DNA from: Chlorella sorokiniana
Taxonomy: Eukaryota > Chlorophyta > Trebouxiophyceae > Chlorellales > Chlorellaceae
Length of the DNA stretch: 64,000 bases
Assembly: GCA_025917655.1 (NCBI GenBank)
Contig: CP084614.1
Span: 310,001 to 374,000, forward strand
Direction of reading: 5' to 3'
Made by a program: the position numbers and the translations under genes. Shown here piece by piece: positions 47,101 through 56,930 of the stretch (within the stretch, counting starts at the first letter, position 1; each line of letters begins with the position of its first letter). The notes beneath the pieces are model-generated. The model was not told the origin of the DNA, searched no databases, and worked only from the letters and a program-made list of their open reading frames with translations.

Positions 47101-47225
47101 CTGAGGCCGAGGAGCAGGACTTTCCAGATGAGGGGGAGGAGGAGGTTGATGACGGCGGCGAGGATGCCCCACATGACGGCGACAGTGCGGGCGCTGCCGC
47201 TGCCGAGGAGCGGCGACGGCGCTGA
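41160..47225 (+). CDS. GT49-family glycosyltransferase (LARGE/B4GAT1-like) with long Ala/Gln-rich tail
   Basis: Type II Golgi membrane topology: a basic N-terminus, then WQLLGLLVAGLLVGAAG. Exon 2 (from about 41671) joins in phase as ALDDRQAHAALAGGDVFQPG. The lumenal catalytic region includes GLTVVTQLSLERFQMLDNQC (43085-43140), ISAVLYIPLLKGRIFSAEEP (43464-43525), the DxD-bearing AVLLVDVDFAVSRSLADLVQ (44241-44300), NALVLPAFETQDDG (44621-44665), YEPYILMHRDYVPFYDERF (45235-45290), NKVQHLMHISLQNGFSFLVH (45496-45555), and AFVVHVPHKKPSTKWL. This matches Glyco_transf_49, which in animals adds glucuronate or xylose-glucuronate repeats; the algal substrate is unknown. From about 46140 a roughly 360-residue Ala/Gln/Glu helix-like tail follows, ending in an acidic stretch (EAEEQDFPDEGEEEVDDGGE) and a stop at 47223-47225. 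A one-base slip lies near 46672. Confidence 0.85.
43150..43250. repeat. Duplicated splice-donor repeat in the GT49 gene
   Basis: A unit of about 49 bases containing cgctgcaggtgcc(t/c)gggg and atgggtgtgcc occurs twice. The first copy holds the exon end encoding TWPLQ plus its donor; the second sits in the intron. Confidence 0.7.
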
Positions 47226-48099
47226 CGTGGCCCTGCCGCGCGCCTGTTCCTCTTCGACCCATCGCCTGGCCGCTGCGCGACTGCGGAGCCATTTGGCCTG
47301 GCTCCTAGGACCGACACACAGCCACCGCCGATACTGGCGCCCGACCGCCCTTTTGACCCTGCTTGCTCCCTCTTCAGCGCTTCCCAAGATTCGTAGCTGT
47401 GAGTGGTGCCGTGTCAGGCTTTTGATCAGCTAGACGCTCACGCTCACTGTCCGCCCAGTCAGGCACCCCCAAACAAAGGAGAGGGGAGCCCCCCCCGCCC
47501 GGCCCCCTCCCTCCTGAGCACCCTCCTATGCGGCGCTGCTACTCACTTGACACCCATTCAGTTTGGCAGGGCCCCGCGCCCTTCAACCGACAATTGTCTT
47601 GCCCAATCTATCAGGTCTTCTCTTCGACCTCCTGCACTGCCAACGATAGTGCTTTCGTTGCCACGCCCGCGTGCCAAGCGCGTCGCGCGGCCTCCAACGG
47701 CGGCGGCGCTCTCGATCAAACCGTCCTGGCTTGCCTTTCCAATCTGGATTTGCTAAATGTCTTTCCCAGGTGCATGTAGCCCTCATTTTTCCACTGTAAA
47801 AACTTCAACTCGCTGCCTGGTGGCGGTGATAGAGTATTTGCCGCAACCAAGTATCTCGAGGCCGTCGCGCCAGCGCGGCCGCCCACCTCAGCTTCTTCCA
47901 GCTTGTTGAGGGCGACGCTGCGGCCGCGATCAATAAATCGATGGATAACTCATCGTGTCCAATCAGCGATATGGGGAGCAGCGGGTCCCAGGCCAGCCTT
48001 CAGAACTTGCTGGCGCTAGATGGCTTCACCTGGTGAATCCGGTGGCTGCTTTCGTTCCGTCAAATCTTAAACTGGCTCCACCAGCCCCGAAAAGCGGCG
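47226..48099. other. Intergenic region, no gene recognised
   Basis: 3' flank of the GT49 gene (TGTAA at 47795-47799, rather far at 570 bases) and upstream region of the Agenet gene. A frame opening at 47955 runs into the Agenet region but does not read the domain frame. Confidence 0.4.
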
Positions 48100-50430
48100 A
48101 TGAAGCTCAAAGCCGGCGATCCAGTGGAGGTCAGGCTCGCAGTGCTGCCTATATTGCGTGTGGGCTGGCCTGCATGCCCAAACCTTCACCAGAAGCGGTC
48201 ACGCAGTGCACGAGGTTGCTCGCCTTTGAGCTGTCGACGGGCCTCATCCTGCGCCCGCCGCTTTGCAACGCCTGCGACCTGCGGCCCGACAGCGCTTGTT
48301 TGGCCCTGCCTTTGTCTGCTCAGGTGGCGGGCGACCCTACTGAGCCGGGCTGGGAAGGCTCATGGTGGACTGGGGTGGTGGTCAAACCCGAGAAGAGGGG
48401 GCTGGTGACTGTCAAGTATGACGAGGTGGGAGCGGGTGACACCTGTGCCGGCCGGGCGCCGCCCACTGGCAGGGCAGCAATGCTTGAGCTGATGCCTGGC
48501 CGCCTGCTGATGTCTGGCCAGGCCGGGCGCCCCAGATGGAAACCTGGACGGGCCCGCGCGCTCGCCTGTACCGCTCCCCACCAGGGTTTGGAAGGCCGCT
48601 GGAAAGGCCCCCGCCCACGCGCCAGCTGCTTCTCGTCCAGCCTGGATCCTTCACGCGGCTCTGTCGTCTTCCTTCCGACGTGCGCAGATGCTGGAGGAGG
48701 ACGGCGCGACGAAGCTGGTGGAAAGCGTGGCGGCTGCCCGCGTGCGCCCGCTGGCCGCCGACGACTCCCTGTCGCTGCCGCTGGGCCGGCGCTGGCCGGG
48801 GACGCGGTCGACTGCTGGCACGAGGACGGGTGGTGGGAGGTGGGTGAGCGCTGGGTGCTGACAGCTGGTGTCGAGGCACTTGCAGCGCACGTACTGCAGG
48901 GGCGACAGCCGACATGACCTGTACCTGACGCTGGCACGCTGCTTTGCCACAGCTCTTCCGCAACCCCTGGAAAAAACAATGCAGGGCTATGTGCACAAGG
49001 TGTATGACGACCACATCACCGTGTACTTTGCATGTGAGGTTCCTGCAGTACCGCCTGTGCGCCTGTCTGTACTGTCTGTACTGCGCGCAGAGTGCACCCT
49101 GGCTGTGGGGTTGAGCCGCGCCGCTTCTCCCGTGTTGCCCTGGTGACGCGGCTGGCAGCCGCACATTGCAGCCCTTCGCGTTGCAGCCACCTGGCTCGCC
49201 TGTGCAGCGCACCGAGCACTCGCTTGCGTCGAGTCGGCTTGTCCGCGCCGCCCGGCCCTCGTCGCCCCCGCCGCCGCCCCCCCACCAGCACCCCACCACC
49301 CTCACAATCGGCTGCTGTGTTGCAGTCACCGGCGAGGAATACACCGACATCTATCCGCCCAAGAAGCCGGCGCCAGACCCCGAGGCCCACCGCGTGCGCA
49401 CCGGCTGGGATTGGGACGCGGCGGCGGGGCGTGGCGCCGCCGCCCCAAACGCAGCTTCCTGGGCGCGGGCAACTTCCGCAACGTGGCCCCCGCCTCCGCC
49501 GCCGTGGCGCTCGCACAGCGGCGGGAGGCGGCGGCGGCGGCGGCCGCCAGTGCCAGCAGCAGCAGCGGCAACGACGAGGGCGGGGAGACGCTGCGGGCGA
49601 GGCGGCTAGGCCACGCTGCGGCCGCGCCCGCGCCAGCAGCCAAGCAGCCGGCCGCTACAGCCAAGCACGGGGCGCGGCAGAAGCAGCGGTGGGAGCCAGC
49701 AGCAGCGACGGCGAGGTGCCGCTTGCGGGGGGCGCGCGGTGGGAGCAGCGGCGGTGCGCAAGGAAGCTGCCAAACAGCCATCAACGGCACCCGCACCCGC
49801 TGCCAGGGCGCAGCAGGAGCAAGCAGCTGCTCCAAAGGCGAAGGGGCAGCCTCTGCCGGGGCCTCGGCCGCAGCAGCAGTCGCAGCCTGAAGCTGAATCG
49901 CAGCCTCGGCCTGCTGCCGCCGTCGAGCCACAACGCGCGCGGCACGGTTTCCGCCTGCGCCTGAGCCATCCCAGGCAGCAGCTGAGAGGCAGCCGCGGCA
50001 GCAACCGGAGCAGCAGGGCAACAAACTCTCACGGCGTCAGCAGCAGGAGCAGCAAGGAGCGGCGCCAGCGGGGCAGCAGCAGAAGGCTCCACCCGTGGAC
50101 ACCCTGCTCAAAAAGAGGGCCGCAGTGGCGGCGCTGCTTCAGGAGGACGACTTGCTGTTCCAGCGGCTGGATGCCGCGGCCAAGAAGCGGCGGCAGGACG
50201 TTCAGCAGCCGCAGCAGGGGCAGCAGCAGCAGGAGCGGGAGCAGCAGCGGGGACCACATCAACGGCAGCAGCAGGAGGAGGCAGGGGCCCAGCGAGGCCT
50301 GCCCGCTGCGCCTGCCAGCAAGGAAGGGGAGCTGCGGCCAAGGAGCAGCACGCCGCCAAGCGCAAGGGTGGGTGGCCCGCCGCCGCTGCCCTTCCCCTTC
50401 AAGCCGCAACGCCAGCTGGCGCCCTCCTGA
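48100..50430 (+). CDS. Agenet/Tudor-like domain region, probably the N-terminal half of an Agenet-RRM protein
   Basis: Short exon MKLKAGDPVEV (48100-48131), then AGDPTEPGWEGSWWTGVVVK with KRGLVTVKYDE (48325-48426), MLEEDGATKLVESVAAARVR (48687-48840) and, in a shifted frame, ALAGDAVDCWHEDGWWE; then GYVHKVYDDHITVYFA (48983-49031) and TGEEYTDIYPPKKPAPDPEA with RVRTGWDWD (49327-49420). These are two Agenet-like units (GD.VEV...W..GVV), a Tudor-relative fold that reads methylated histone or RNA-linked partners in plants. Next comes a low-complexity part: RPKRSFLGAGNFRNVAPASA, Ala/Gln/Lys-rich sequence, TLLKKRAAVAALLQEDDLLF. The exon ends KEQHAAKRK and splices in phase to the exon at 50542, so this is probably not a separate gene. 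If separate, a stop at 50430 closes it. One-base slips at G runs near 48790, 49430 and 50325. Confidence 0.6.
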
Positions 50431-50541
50431 TGTGCACCAGTATCGCATTAGAGCCCAGCTCAGCTGCCTGGGGCATACTGACAGCAGCCCCCTGTTCCAT
50501 GGTATGCCAGTAGTCATCACCGGCCTCGCGCGTTCCTGCAG

Positions 50542-53500
50542 GCAAAGGCAAGGATGGAGACAAGCTGCGGCGCCGGGCGCTGGCTGTGACGGCGGAGCGA
50601 GCGGGCAGCCTGAAGGCCGGCAAAGGCGGCTTTGTCATCCCCAGACGCGGGGACGGGGGGCAGACGGCATGCTTGACTCGCCCGCGTGGCGCCTTCGCCA
50701 CGCGGCGGCGACACCGCCGCTCGTTCAACGCCAGCAGCCGCAGCCGCGGCGGCAGCCTCCCAGCCCGGTGCGAAACGGCGGCGCCTGGACAGCCAGGCCT
50801 CCACGCCTCGCTCGGCGACCGCCGCCGCCGCCGCCTGCGCCGCGCAGCGCGGCTGGGAGGACGCCGCTGCGGCGCGCGCCGCCTGGGCCGCCTCGGCGGG
50901 GCGCCATCATACCCAAGGTCGGCCAGCAGATGGGGCGCCAGCAGCGCACGATCGCCATTTCCCCACAACTTTCTGTCTGGACAACCTGCCCGCCTGCATC
51001 GACACGCCCGCCCTTCGGGAGGCCCTGGAGGGGCTGGGGTTCCAAGGCCTGCGGGTGCGCCCTGCCGCCTGCAGCACCGTGCCCGGCAGCTTCCCGGCAG
51101 CTTCCTTCGCGCCTGGCCCCTCGCGCCGCCGCCCGCGTCCCCCTACCGCCGCGCAGGGGCATGCGTCCCTTTGCTCCACTCTTGCCTGCACCGTACGGCC
51201 ACCCTGCAATCTGAAGCGGGTCTGCCGCCGCTGAATGACGCCGCAAGCTGCCTTGCTGGCCCCCCGCCCCCGCCAGAGCGTGCAAGTCGTGTCGGTGCCG
51301 CTGGACACGGGCGATCGAGCGGGCGGCTACGCCGTGCTGGAGTTTGGATCCGCGGCGGCAGCGCAGCAGCACTACGACAGGCGCGCCTCCCTGCTGCGCC
51401 TGCCAGCGAGGCTGCTGTGCCCGCGGTGGAGAATGCGGTGCCTGCTGCTGCAAACCACTCAAGCTGCTGTTTCTGTGTGTCTTGGGGGAGGGAGCGGGCG
51501 GGGGCTGCCGGCATTGCTGGCGCGACACGGGCGGGAAGCACGGCTGCTGGGCCGCAGTGTGACGAGAGGCCCGCAGCTGCGGCATTGGGGGAGCTGCGGA
51601 GCGCCGGGTTGGTGTGCTGCGCTGGGCGTGCATCGAACCCGCTTCCAGCCCCCTCCCCGCCTCCCTTGCCCTGCAGGCTGCGCAGCCTGTGCCTGCTGAC
51701 GCCGACGTGTGCGGTACCGCGGCCCCTGGTCCTGCATGAACCCGGGACCAGGTGGGTGACCCCTCCCCTTCTGCCCCCGCCTGCTGTGCACGCCGTGCTC
51801 TTTCTCAGGGCCCCACCTACCGCCGCCCTTCTGCACGCTGCTGCTGCTGTGCTGCGCCACCCAGCAACGGCGGCAGATCCTGGCTTATGCTGTTCGTCGA
51901 TTTGCACGCGGCAACACAAGCCTGGCACTTCTTACGGGCGGGGCCCTGCTGCCGCCGCCGCCCGCAGGCCTGGGGAGTACGCTTGGGGACCGTCGCCGCG
52001 CCTGCCGGGCCACCTTCCCACCGACTTCCGCCCCAACCAGCACTTTGCCCAGCCCAACAGCATAGAGTTTGACCTGGCGCTCGACTGGCGCCGCGCGGGG
52101 GGTGGCGGCGGCCGCGAAGCGCGCGCTGTGCCTGGAGCAGGCGGCTGAGCTGGCGGCAAGGCTGGCAGACGCCGCGCGGGCGGCCAGCGACGCCCACGCC
52201 CAGCCCACAGACCCGGGCCTGCCCGACAGCTTGCTGTTGCCTGGAGAGGAGCGGCGAGGCTCGCGGGGGGGCCCGCAAAGCCGGCCGCGGCCAGCAACGG
52301 CGGCAGCGGGGGCAGGCGGGCTGGCCGCCGCCCACGTGCTGCGTGTGGCTGGGGGCGTTCCGTGCGCTGTAGGGGAGGAGGAGGTCAAGGAGGCCTTCAG
52401 CCAGTTTGGCTTCCCGCAGCAGGTGGCTTTGGGTGTGTGGGTGGGTGTGTCTGTGTGGGTGGCGGTGTGAGGAGGGCGGGCACGCCTGGAGCCCCCCAGC
52501 AGGCTCCCTTTCTAAGGTTCCCCCGCCGCGCACTCGCTGCGCACCTGCGCGCATGACTTAGCAGCCAATATTCTCATCAAGCCTCCCGCGGCGCCCTTCT
52601 AACTCTCACCTCGATCACTTTGGTTATCCCCCTCCCTCCCCCCCATTCCCTACCCAACCCCACCCCCTCCCAGGCCCACATTGTGCTGGACCCAGTCACA
52701 CGCCGCCCCTCCGGCCACGCCGTCCTGTGGATGGAGTCTCCGGAGCGAGCGGCCGCGCTGGTGCAGGTGCGTGCCACACCCTTGCGGCTGGCGTGCGGCG
52801 GGGAGGGCGGCTAAGCGGCGGCACGGGGCGCGGAGCAAGTGCTGTTTGGTGTAGCAAGCAGGAAATGAGGAGCAAGAGGGCGGGCCCGCGTCCACCCATC
52901 GCATACCGCACGTGGATTCCTGTCCGGTGCCCCCACCTGCACCGCCATTTCACACACGTACAGGCACGCCTCCCCAACACGCACGCACGTGTACTGCACC
53001 TCTGTACCGCAGAACCTGCAAGACATGGTCTACATGCTCAACGGCACCCCGCGCGGTGGAGGCCTCGCTGACGGTGCCAGGTCAGCGCAGCGCGCACGCC
53101 ACGCTCAGCATGCACGACGTGCCCAGCGAGCTTGGCAGGCGTGGCCAGGACCGCAGGGGCCCGCGTGCCGCCCCGGCTGCGGCCTGGCGTGTTGAAGCGG
53201 AGGCATCGGGCTGCCGCTGTGGCTGCAGCGCTGAGGGGCGGCACGCTGCACACATCACTCGACCCATCCATCCGCCCATCCACTTGCCCACCTATGCCTC
53301 CGCCCTTGTTGCTGCGCAGGGCCTCCCCGCGGCTCCCAGTCCACCTACGACCGAGCGCTGCGTGCCGTGTTTGGCGCCGACGACAGCGCGCTGCAAGGTG
53401 GGCGCCCGCAAGCCCCGCGCGGGCAGTCGCGCCACGCGGTCGGCCCTCCCCGTCGCTCTTTGTGCCGCTTACGCTCCGCTGGGAGGGGCACGCACACAAA

Positions 53501-54460
53501 CGCACGGCACCCGTTTCCGGGCGCCGCCGTCTTGCAGCTGCCGAGGCGAGCTCGTGATTGCATGCAACGCTGCAAAATACCGGCTGCTCACGCAGGCGAC
53601 GTCAAGTTTGTGGAAGTGCCCGATGAGCTGGCGCTGCAGCCGGGCGCCAAGCCCTGGGAGCTGGCGGTGGTGGCGCTGCGCCGCATGCTGCATGCGCACC
53701 GGAAGGAGCAGGTGTGTGTGGGGGGGTGCGGTGCTCAGCGGAGGGTCGAGGGGCGCCTTGAGGGCTTTGTTCAGCAGCCTTCAAGGAGCTAGAAGACGGT
53801 TGGGCGGCGTTGTTGTCCTGCGTGCTTGCCAGCGCCCTGCTTCGGAGGCCCCATCGTTTGATGCGCAGATGCGAGAAGCTGGGTGCGTGGGGAAAGGTGG
53901 AGGCAGCCGAGTGCTTCCCTGCCATCCATCACACCCGTTGATGGGCCCCACTGCCTGTCCCCCCCCATGTGCAGGCAGGCCTGAAGGCGGAGAAGCTGCG
54001 CCGCTTTGCGGAGTTGGATGCGCAGCACCAATGCCAGCTCAGCGACGAACGCATCAAGCTGGGGCGGCTGGCCGGGCTGCAGCTGGCGCCGGGGCCGGTG
54101 CGGCGACCGGGCGCCTGCGCTGCTGGGCCCGTCTGCTCTGCGGGCCGCCGCATCTGCTGCTCTGGCTGCGGCGGCAACGCGCGGCGGGTGCAGCTGGAGA
54201 GGCTACAGAAAACTGGGCGCCCCTGCGGGTTCCCCATCGACGCCTGCTTCCAACCCCGGTCCCCCCCGCCTCCCCCTCCCCCGCAGGACGGCAAGGAGCC
54301 GCTGCTCTCTTACCTCATGCAGCGCCACGGCATGCGGGGCAAGCTGTACAAGAACAAGGACGCAGCCGCGCTGGCTCGCACCGCCGCGTCCATGCAAGCC
54401 GCGCGCTCGGCGGCAGCGCGGGCGGGGGCTGGTGCAAGCGGCAGGCCGGCCCTAAGGTAG
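50542..54460 (+). CDS. RNA-binding protein region with RRM and NOPS-like segments, probably the C-terminal half of the Agenet gene
   Basis: Begins after a CAG at 50541 as GKGKDGDKLRRRALAVTAER; the preceding Agenet exon ends in matching phase. A basic, NLS-like AKRRRLDS follows (about 50775). First RRM: TTFCLDNLPACIDTPALREA (about 50965-51030) and VQVVSVPLDTGDRAGGYAVL with EFGSAAAAQQHYD (51280-51380). Then SLCLLTPTCAVPRPLVLHEP and HFAQPNSIEFDLALDWRRA (about 52040-52095), which resembles the NOPS element of DBHS proteins, and a helix KRALCLEQAAELAARLADAA. A second RRM-like unit has AHVLRVAGGVPCAVGEEEVK with EAFSQFGFPQQ (52335-52420), then AHIVLDPVTRRPSGHAVLWM (52674-52735) and LQDMVYMLNGTPR (53012-53055). 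The tail has RRMLHAHRKEQ, KAEKLRRFAELDAQHQCQLS and LLSYLMQRHGMRGKLYKNKD, ending at 54458-54460. TGTAA follows at 54547. A likely nuclear RNA-processing role is inference. The frame slips at the G6 run near 52100. Confidence 0.62.
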
Positions 54461-54546
54461 ACCCGCCCTGGGATAGCGCCAGCGGAGCATGTGTGTGACC
54501 AGTCTTTGTGTGAACTGCGCCACCTTGTACACATTGGCTTCGAAAT

Positions 54547-54551
54547 TGTAA
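54547..54551 (+). terminator. Putative poly(A) signal TGTAA
   Basis: Within an AT-rich stretch about 87 bases after the stop at 54460. Confidence 0.45.
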
Positions 54552-54747
54552 CAATATGCCACATCGCCGCTCGCATGGTGTCGTTGCGGCTGTGCTGCGA
54601 GCGGCAGGCGGCTGGCTGCTGTGGCGGTGTCATGGCCGCTTGGGTGGAGGGCAGGGACGGAATTGATTGTGAGCAGGCAGTGAAACGGGCGTAGCATGGA
54701 GAAGGACGCGTTGTCGCGAGGATTCTCGAGTTTTGCTCTCGTACCTG

Positions 54748-54808
54748 CTGGAATCACCTGGACTCTTCCAGCCAACATTGGGTGATCCCCCTTCCGAACG
54801 CTATTAAA
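54748..54808 (+). promoter_or_regulatory. Possible heat-shock-like element and TATA box
   Basis: ctggaa and ttccag form an inverted repeat at about 54748-54772, compatible with GAA/TTC units of a heat-shock element although their spacing is not canonical. TATTAAA at 54802-54808 is 79 bases before the ATG of the HSP20-like gene. The regulatory reading is inference from gene identity. Confidence 0.35.
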
Positions 54809-54886
54809 GGAGCGTTTGCACACCAAGCGATCACTCTTCCTCGCTTCTGTCTTTCCGCGCAGGGGAACACGCAACCATGTCGCTGC

Positions 54887-56372
54887 TTTTCATCCCGCAC
54901 AGCTTCGGGGGCTCTCCCTGGAGGACGTGTTCGACGATATGCTCAGCTGGGGCGATTTCGCACATCACCACCCCGCCATGTGGCGCGGCGTGCCCAGCTG
55001 CGGCCGCGCCGCAGCCTGCGGCCCTGCCCACTGCCGCGCCCCGCCGCCGCACGCGCCTGCCGCCGCCCGGCCCCGGCCGAGAGCCCTTCTCAGCCCGAGC
55101 TGCACCTCACCCGCACCTCAGACGGTGTGCTGGCGGAGTTTGCGCTGGGGCGGGAGTTCACCGAGGCCGACATCAGGTGAGAGGGCGGCTCCTGGTGCTC
55201 CCTGCTGCTCCTGGCTCCGGAAGGCGCCGGTACCTTCAGGCCGCATCCGCTGCACAGCCACGCAGCGCCAGCTGGCAGCCCCTCGTCTCTCCCTGCAGCC
55301 CTTCCCTCACTGTCTGGATCCTTGTCTGATCCTTGTATCGCACTTTCCTCCCTTCTGCTGCAGCCTCCAGCTGGACGGGCGGGAGCTGCAGCTGACCGCC
55401 TTCCAGCCCGGCACCGCCCTTCGCATCCGTGAGCGCCGCCGCCGCCGCTTGCATGTGCCGGTGCCTGCACGTTTGCAGCCCCTTACGTGGCCTTGGCAGC
55501 TTTGGGCGTCCACTGCCCGGCCTCTTGCCGTTGCCCGAACTCTCACCAGCGCTCCGTCTGGCTGCTATGCCCGCATGCCTGCCGTCGCTGCCCGCCAGCT
55601 ATGCCTGCCTGAGGGCACAGCATCAGCACCCTTGACCCCGCCACACGATGCTGTCTGTGCACCGCCCCAGCTGCCTCACCCGCCCCCATCCCTCCGCCCC
55701 CATCCCCTGCTGCAGAGCGCCCTGTTGTGTTCCGCCGCACTCTGGAGCTCGCACCCCACATCGACGCACAGCGCATCAATGCCACGCTGGAGGGCGGAGT
55801 GCTGACCCTGGTCTTCCCTTTCCTGGCCCACGGTCACGCAGCGGCCACCCAGCCGGGCAGCCAGGCCTGCAGCGGGCCGTGCAGCGGCGCCGCGGCCTGC
55901 GGCGGCGACGGCGAGCAGCTGGCGAGGCGCTGCCGCCGCGGCCCGCCCGGCCGCATGCACTGGGAGCGGCGGGCCAGCCGCAGCCCTCGGCGCTTCGCGG
56001 TGTGCTGGGATGATGACGCGGGCGTGTGTGGCGCTGCCTGCCGCCGCGCTCAGCGTGCACAGCGCTCGCCGCCCCGCCGCCACGCAAACGACGACGAGCG
56101 GGCCCATCCCAGCCCCCACCACCGCCCCTCCCGCCCCCACCCCTGCCCCCGCCGCCGCCGCCGACCCTGCGGGCAAGGGCAAGGCACCCGCCAGCGAGGA
56201 GCAGGCAGCTGAGCTGGAGCGCCGGGCCGCGGCGCAGCGAACCGCCGCCGGCAACGCCTCTGACGAGGATTGGGAGGCTGCCGACGGCGCTGTGGAGGAC
56301 TGCCCTCTGGAGGAGGAAGCAGAGCCGGAGGGAGCGGCAGAGGCTGGCAAGGCCGACCGCAGCAGCGAGTGA
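54887..56372 (+). CDS. HSP20/alpha-crystallin-like small heat-shock protein with extended acidic tail
   Basis: Starts MSLLFIPHSFGG, then (after one missing G in the run at about 54910) LSLEDVFDDMLSWGDFAHHH. The alpha-crystallin domain begins PSQPELHLTRTSDGVLAEFA (about 55090-55145), FTEADIR, splices to SLQLDGRELQLTAFQPGTAL (about 55363-55427), then to QRPVVFRRTLELAPHIDAQR and INATLEGGVLTLVFPF (55717-55830). The FRR.LEL...D...I.A.LE.GVL pattern is the hallmark of HSP20. Beyond it lies an unusual extension of about 170 residues: Pro/Ala-rich (PIPAPTTAPPAPTPAPAAAA), then Glu/Asp-rich (NASDEDWEAADGAVEDCPLE), ending with a stop at 56370-56372. No I-x-I motif is evident. TGTAA at 56742. Expected to be an ATP-independent holdase. 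An internal frame slip lies near 55880-56040. Confidence 0.68.
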
Positions 56373-56930
56373 GCGGCGGCGCGAGGCGGTGAGGTGGAAT
56401 GGCGGCGGCGACGGTTGCTGCCGCGGCGCACAGCCTCGCTTTGAGGCACACATCGAGAACGCATGAGCTGGCTCCTCGCCCGCTGTAGGCACGCTTTATA
56501 GCTGTTCAAGACCGTGAACCTCCAATTTGTTTCCTGCAATGGTGTTGTGTATCCCCTCTCTGAGCCCGTTCCCCAGGCACGCTTTTTCAGGTGCATACCT
56601 TTCAAGGCACGGCTGCTGCAGCGTGCATCCCCTGTACCTTGCCATCCCCACGTTGTACCATACCCCCATCAATCGGCTCGTTTCCTGCCATTCTACTCTA
56701 TTTACTGGGAGACCAACGCCCTGTCTGCATGTGTCTGCGGGTGTAAAGCCACCACTGTTCAAGCACCGGCGCGCTGAGGGCGCCAGGGGGTACAAACTCA
56801 GGGACAAAGGCGCGTGCAAGTGCAAGGCTCGAATGCCGCTGCTGGGAGCAGCGTGCCATCTGCTCTCATGAGCAGGCTGCAGCCGCCGTTGGGTAGCCTC
56901 CACCGTGGCTTGCTGAGCTTGCGCAGCCGG

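Noticed and set aside
45376-47292. Long minus-strand open frame of 638 codons
   Set aside because: It is antisense to the GT49 exons and Ala/Gln-rich tail; GC-rich codon bias keeps the opposite strand open. It has no domain, only Leu/Arg/Pro-rich shadow sequence.
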